The notes under the pieces are model-generated. The model saw only the letters and a program-made list of their open reading frames with translations. It was not told the DNA's origin and did no database searches. From Atherinomorus stipes (lineage: Eukaryota; Chordata; Actinopteri; Atheriniformes; Atherinidae), in contig JALJCO010008684.1 in NCBI GenBank assembly GCA_023101725.1, forward strand, positions 262,501 to 326,500: a stretch of DNA of 64,000 nucleotides, given 5' to 3'. Below, piece after piece: positions 60,401 to 64,000 of the stretch (the first letter of the stretch is position 1; every line of letters begins with the position of its first letter). The position numbers and the translations under genes were made by a program.

Positions 60401-61140
60401 CACGCTGACATCCAGTGAAATTTGAGAGGATTCCTCTCAGTATATATACTTTTACACTCTTCATTTAGATGATTATGTAACGTACAAACAAACTCACAGG
60501 TGCAGGTTACAGTGAGGTAAGAAAGGTTAAAACATATTAAACATTAAAACACTACTGTACAATTTTTTGTGCATATTTTAAAAGACATACAAAAATATAC
60601 AAAGTAAAAACAGGGGCATTCAGCTCCAAATGACACGGATAAAAGAACCTTTAAGCGTTATTCACACAGGCCTTTGTAAACTGGTTGAACAAAATCTGTC
60701 GGGCGTGGTATCGTCACTAAATTCCCGAATAGATTTGATTTCATTCACAACAACCTGATTTAATCAGATTTTGATGAAATCCAGTTTGATTCAATATCAA
60801 TTCATATACTGTACAGAGATTTATGTGACAACATCAGTTTTTCTTGACTATTAAAGAAATTCTCAGATAACTATTTTCATAAAACACTGAGCCAGTTTAC
60901 ATGATGACAAAATCAGATTTCTGCAGTTATCAGATTACTGTGATAATCTGATATGACGCATCTACATGCACTTCTGAAACATAATATTTGAGAGATGGTT
61001 GTCTACGTTCACCAGTCCATTATTGGATTTAAATTTTGGAGTGTGTATGTGCATGGTGACATCGCTTCTGTTGTTTACAAAACATCTGAGCTGTGTCCGA
61101 ACGTCCACACTATTCCCTAACCCCTTGTACACTATGTGGG
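57425..61140. other. Intergenic, no gene recognised
   Basis: Apart from the Tc1 fragment, this stretch is AT-rich without splice-joined coding segments or clear mobile-element ends. Short ORFs lack family resemblance. The flanks 51.8-54.6 kb, 54.9-56.7 kb and 62.9-64 kb are similar, with scattered repeat fragments. Confidence 0.6.
58165..58420 (-). pseudogene. Tc1/mariner-like transposase remnant
   Basis: The minus-strand peptide VWKKPGIAHHLINSMTTVKN then GGGSIIMWGCL matches the central Tc1 transposase region around the second catalytic Asp (VWRKPGTAH...TVKHGGGSIMLWGC in the family). After GCL the frame diverges, and no DDE C-terminus or terminal repeats are visible nearby. It is dead. Confidence 0.65.
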
Positions 61141-61144
61141 ACTA

Positions 61145-61345
61145 CACTAGTGGTGGGTGGATTGATACAAATATCAATAATATTGGTACCAATGTTATTA
61201 ATATTGATTGATACTAGTATGATGATATCAATGCTTTAATGTAAAGCTTGAAAACTGTCATAATATTAATAAATAAGGAAGAAATAAGTGTTTTTTATAG
61301 ATTTGATTCACTGCTGTGACAAGGCCTCCATATTCCTCAAATGAG
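61145..61345. repeat. Dispersed repeat fragment (GTGGTGGxTxGATTGATACAA type)
   Basis: AGTGGTGGGTGGATTGATAC opens a stretch of TATCAATA motifs and TTCACTGCTGTGACAAGG. The reverse complement of about 56155-56330 has the same parts (GTGGTGGATAGATTGATACA; TTCACTGCTGTGATAAGG). Both are pieces of one unnamed family, also related to the interior of the MITE at 8662-9191. Confidence 0.5.
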
Positions 61346-61417
61346 CATCATTTGTCAAGATAACAAGATAATACTAAATTCAGACTTATAAAGTGGCACC
61401 AGTGATAAGTTTGTTTC

Positions 61418-61704
61418 TGGACACTTGACCCCAGCCGGTCGAGGCAGATGGCCGCCACCTGAGCTAGGTTCTGCCGGAGGTTCTTCCTCCCTGTTAAAAG
61501 GGTGTTTTCCTTCCCACTGTCGCCACCACTCTGTGCTTGCTCAGGATGGGGGATTGGACCGGATCAAGTCAAGATTCGATCCAATCTGTTGGTTTTCTTA
61601 GCTTCGGCTATCATGAATCTGACCTGAATTTTTCTCTGTTAAGCGCCCTGAGGTGACATTGTCATGAATGGACGTTATACAAATAAAGTTGAATTGAATT
61701 GAAT
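61418..61704 (+). mobile_element. Non-LTR retrotransposon 3' UTR (Rex1/L2-type) with TTGAA tail
   Basis: CCAGCCGGTCGAGGCAGATG, GTTCTGCCGGAGGTTCTTCC, CTGTTAAAAGGGTGTTTTCC, CCCTGAGGTGACATTGTCAT and the tandem TTGAATTGAATTGAA end are the standard 3' sequence of an abundant fish LINE. The ORF is absent (5' truncation). Confidence 0.8.
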
Positions 61705-61799
61705 GATAAAATTCTAAATGTGTAGTAAGGTTTAAACCTATTGCAAATTTCATACATAAAGAGGATGTTCCGTGGCATGCCCCAAATCCGCTTTTCTCA

Positions 61800-62935
61800 C
61801 TGCCAAATTTAGATTTTTATACGTTATAACATAACATAATGCTTTTATTGTAAAACTTTACACGTATCACATTATAACATAATGCTTTTATTATAAAACA
61901 TGAATGTGAAATGTAATAATGTGATAAGTTTTACATTTTTACAATGAAATATCACATCATCACAGGACATGTTTCACATTTTTACAATAAAAGTCTCACG
62001 TTATAACTTCACAATAAACTGTCATGTTGTAACGTGATACATGTGCGTCTTCACAATAAACTACCACGTTATAAGGACACACGTTTCACGTTTTTACAAT
62101 AAAAGGTTTCATGTTTTTATAATAAGCTATGATGTTATAACGTCATATGTATACAGTACATTTTCACAATAAACTATCATGTGATAACGGGATATATTTT
62201 ACGTTTTTACAATGAAAGGTTTCATGTTTTTACAATAAACTATTGTGTTATAACGTGATGCGTTTTTACAATAAACTATGATGTTAGAATGTGACACGTG
62301 TACGTTTTACAATAAACTATAATGTTATAACATGATACGTTTCCCGTTTTTACAATGAACTATCATGTTATAACGTGATACGTGTGCGTTTTCACAAGAA
62401 ACTATCAAATTATAACGGGATACGTTTCACGTTTTTACAATCAAAGGTTTCACATTTTGACAAACTATCAAGTTATAATGTGATACGTGTATGTTTTTAC
62501 AATAAACTATCATGACCATGATACGTTTCACTTTTTTCCAATAAACTATCATGTTATAACATGATACGTGTACGTTTTCACAATAAACTGTCATGTTATA
62601 ATGGGATGCATTTCACGTTTTGACAATAAACTATCATGTTATAACATAATGCGTGTACGTTTTCACAATAAACTATCATGTTATAACAGATGCATTTCAA
62701 GTTTTTATAATAAAAGGTTTCACGTTTTTACATTAAACACAGCCACTGTTGTATCATGTTATAACGTGATACATTTTATGTTTTTAAAATGAACTATCAC
62801 GTTATAACATAAGGTCCCAATTTTTCATTATTTCACGATTTGAAGACAAAACTATCATGTTATAATGTGGTATGTTTCACTTTTCTTTTCTTTTTTTTTT
62901 AAAGAACCATCATGTTATAACATGATAAGGTGCCA
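61800..62935. repeat. 1.1-kb degenerate tandem repeat (minisatellite) with alternating unit types
   Basis: More than 20 units of about 36-66 bp, each with TATCATGTTATAAC...GATACGT...TTTTACAATAAAC. Two unit types alternate: one with GTGATACGTGTACGTTTTC, the other with GATACGTTTCACGTTTTTAC, the latter often with an extra AAAGGTTTCATGTTTTTAC block. Units differ from each other by roughly 10-25%. Confidence 0.9.
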
Positions 62936-64000
62936 ATTTGTTATTTTATTCAGATAACAGCTCTACATGTCTGCACAATAATGAATGAAAAGATCAGAAT
63001 TTGGGATAATTTCTGCAAGAGAAGCTGATTTTGGGTATGTGTATTCTTACAGTTATGAACATAACTCACCAAAAAACATTTATTCTCCTTAATTATGATG
63101 TTTCTGATAGTTTTGCAGCTTTACATTTAGTTTTTTATCATTGTTCAGTGTCCACAAATAAATTTATTATGAGCGCTATTTTAAAAATCCGAATTTGGCA
63201 TCATCTCGACAAGAGAAGCTGATTTGGACAGAAGTGACACTCGCCCAGCATCCGGAAGTCACTTAAGAGTAGGGTCACTTGTCACAGGAAAAAGGGAAAC
63301 GTTTAAAAAAAAAGGCACATAAAAAATCAGTCTTAGTTTTATGAATTAATATCAATTACAGTTTCATTTATTTAAATTTATTTTATTCATCCAGGTCTTA
63401 AAATCTAACAAAATTATTCAAAAACAGTAGAGAGTAAAAACATTGAACACTCTGTTGGTCACTTTGTAGAAAATTTCAACAAATAGATTCAATGCTAAAA
63501 ATGTAAAAATAAACAGAACTCTTAAAACAGTGGTAAATGTCACAGTATTTGCTTGAACTCTTTGAAATGCAGTACTAGGAAATGTCTCATCAAATGGGAA
63601 AACTGCCATGCACTTTGGTACACTATGATTATGAAGGGATGGTACAAATGACTTGAAGACTGTTGTTCCCTGTGCAGTTTTTAAAAAAGACAAAAAACAT
63701 TTAACATCATAACAAAGTTTAACTCTGTCTTAGCACAAGGAATCCACCAGAATCAAATCTTTAGAAGTAAGGAATACTACACCATTTACAATGTAAAAAA
63801 AAAAAAAATGTAAAAAAGTCTGAGCCAGTAGGGGTTCTGGTGGTGGTTCTTATGGTAAATGTGAGTTCATTTAAGATTAGAAGGAGAGAGCATAAAATAA
63901 AAGTCAGACTGTAAATGGTTGGCTAAAAGTTATACTTGGTGATGATTTCCAAATAGGACAAGCAAACTGGAAAAGTCTGCAGTTCATTGAGAGCTACTAT

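Noticed and set aside
61800..62935. CRISPR-like array
   Set aside because: Units are degenerate and contiguous without unique spacers, in a vertebrate genome; it is a minisatellite.

Overview
The window is vertebrate nuclear DNA, almost certainly from a teleost fish and probably a percomorph, though I cannot name the species. Four intron-rich vertebrate genes plus the end of a fifth can be read from splice-joined exons with GT/AG introns. Introns and intergenic DNA hold fish-type repeats: many short hAT-like inverted-repeat elements with 8-bp target duplications, L2/Rex-type LINE 3' ends, a tRNA-derived SINE, a Tc1/mariner remnant and microsatellites. There are no operons, CRISPR arrays or phage.

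Layout. 1-1.34 kb: last two coding exons and 3' UTR of DDX17 (+). 1.35-17.65 kb: GGA1 (-), 17 coding exons, 661 residues, tail-to-tail with DDX17. 17.65-18.50 kb: a short head-to-head interval that must hold the promoters of GGA1 and MICALL1. 18.50-37.9 kb: MICALL1 (+), 16 coding exons, 913 residues (CH, LIM, three NPF motifs, C-terminal coiled-coil Rab-binding domain). 38.03-40.15 kb: the C22orf23 (UPF0193/EVG1) orthologue (-), 6 coding exons, 210 residues, tail-to-tail with MICALL1. 40.5-44.9 kb: intergenic, with an L2 LINE remnant and simple repeats. 44.87-49.6 kb: a Kruppel-like factor of the KLF1/2/4/17 group (+), most likely klf17 (biklf), 366 residues in 3 coding exons. 49.6-64 kb: no gene recognised; repeats, a solo LTR, a SINE, a 52-base G run and a 1.1-kb tandem repeat array.

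DDX17, GGA1, MICALL1 and C22orf23 all have human orthologues on 22q13.1, where GGA1 and MICALL1 are separated by many genes, so the block is a rearranged piece of that synteny. GGA1 (TGN-to-endosome clathrin adaptor) and MICALL1 (recycling-endosome Rab effector) both act in membrane traffic and here share one promoter interval.

The most striking observation is a 265-bp MITE inserted exactly at the splice donor of the first coding exon of C22orf23. Its 8-bp target duplication copied the exon end, and the new donor GT is formed from the last base of the duplication plus the first base of the transposon. Use of the old donor would put an in-frame stop into the message. I see no wholly new molecular system here.
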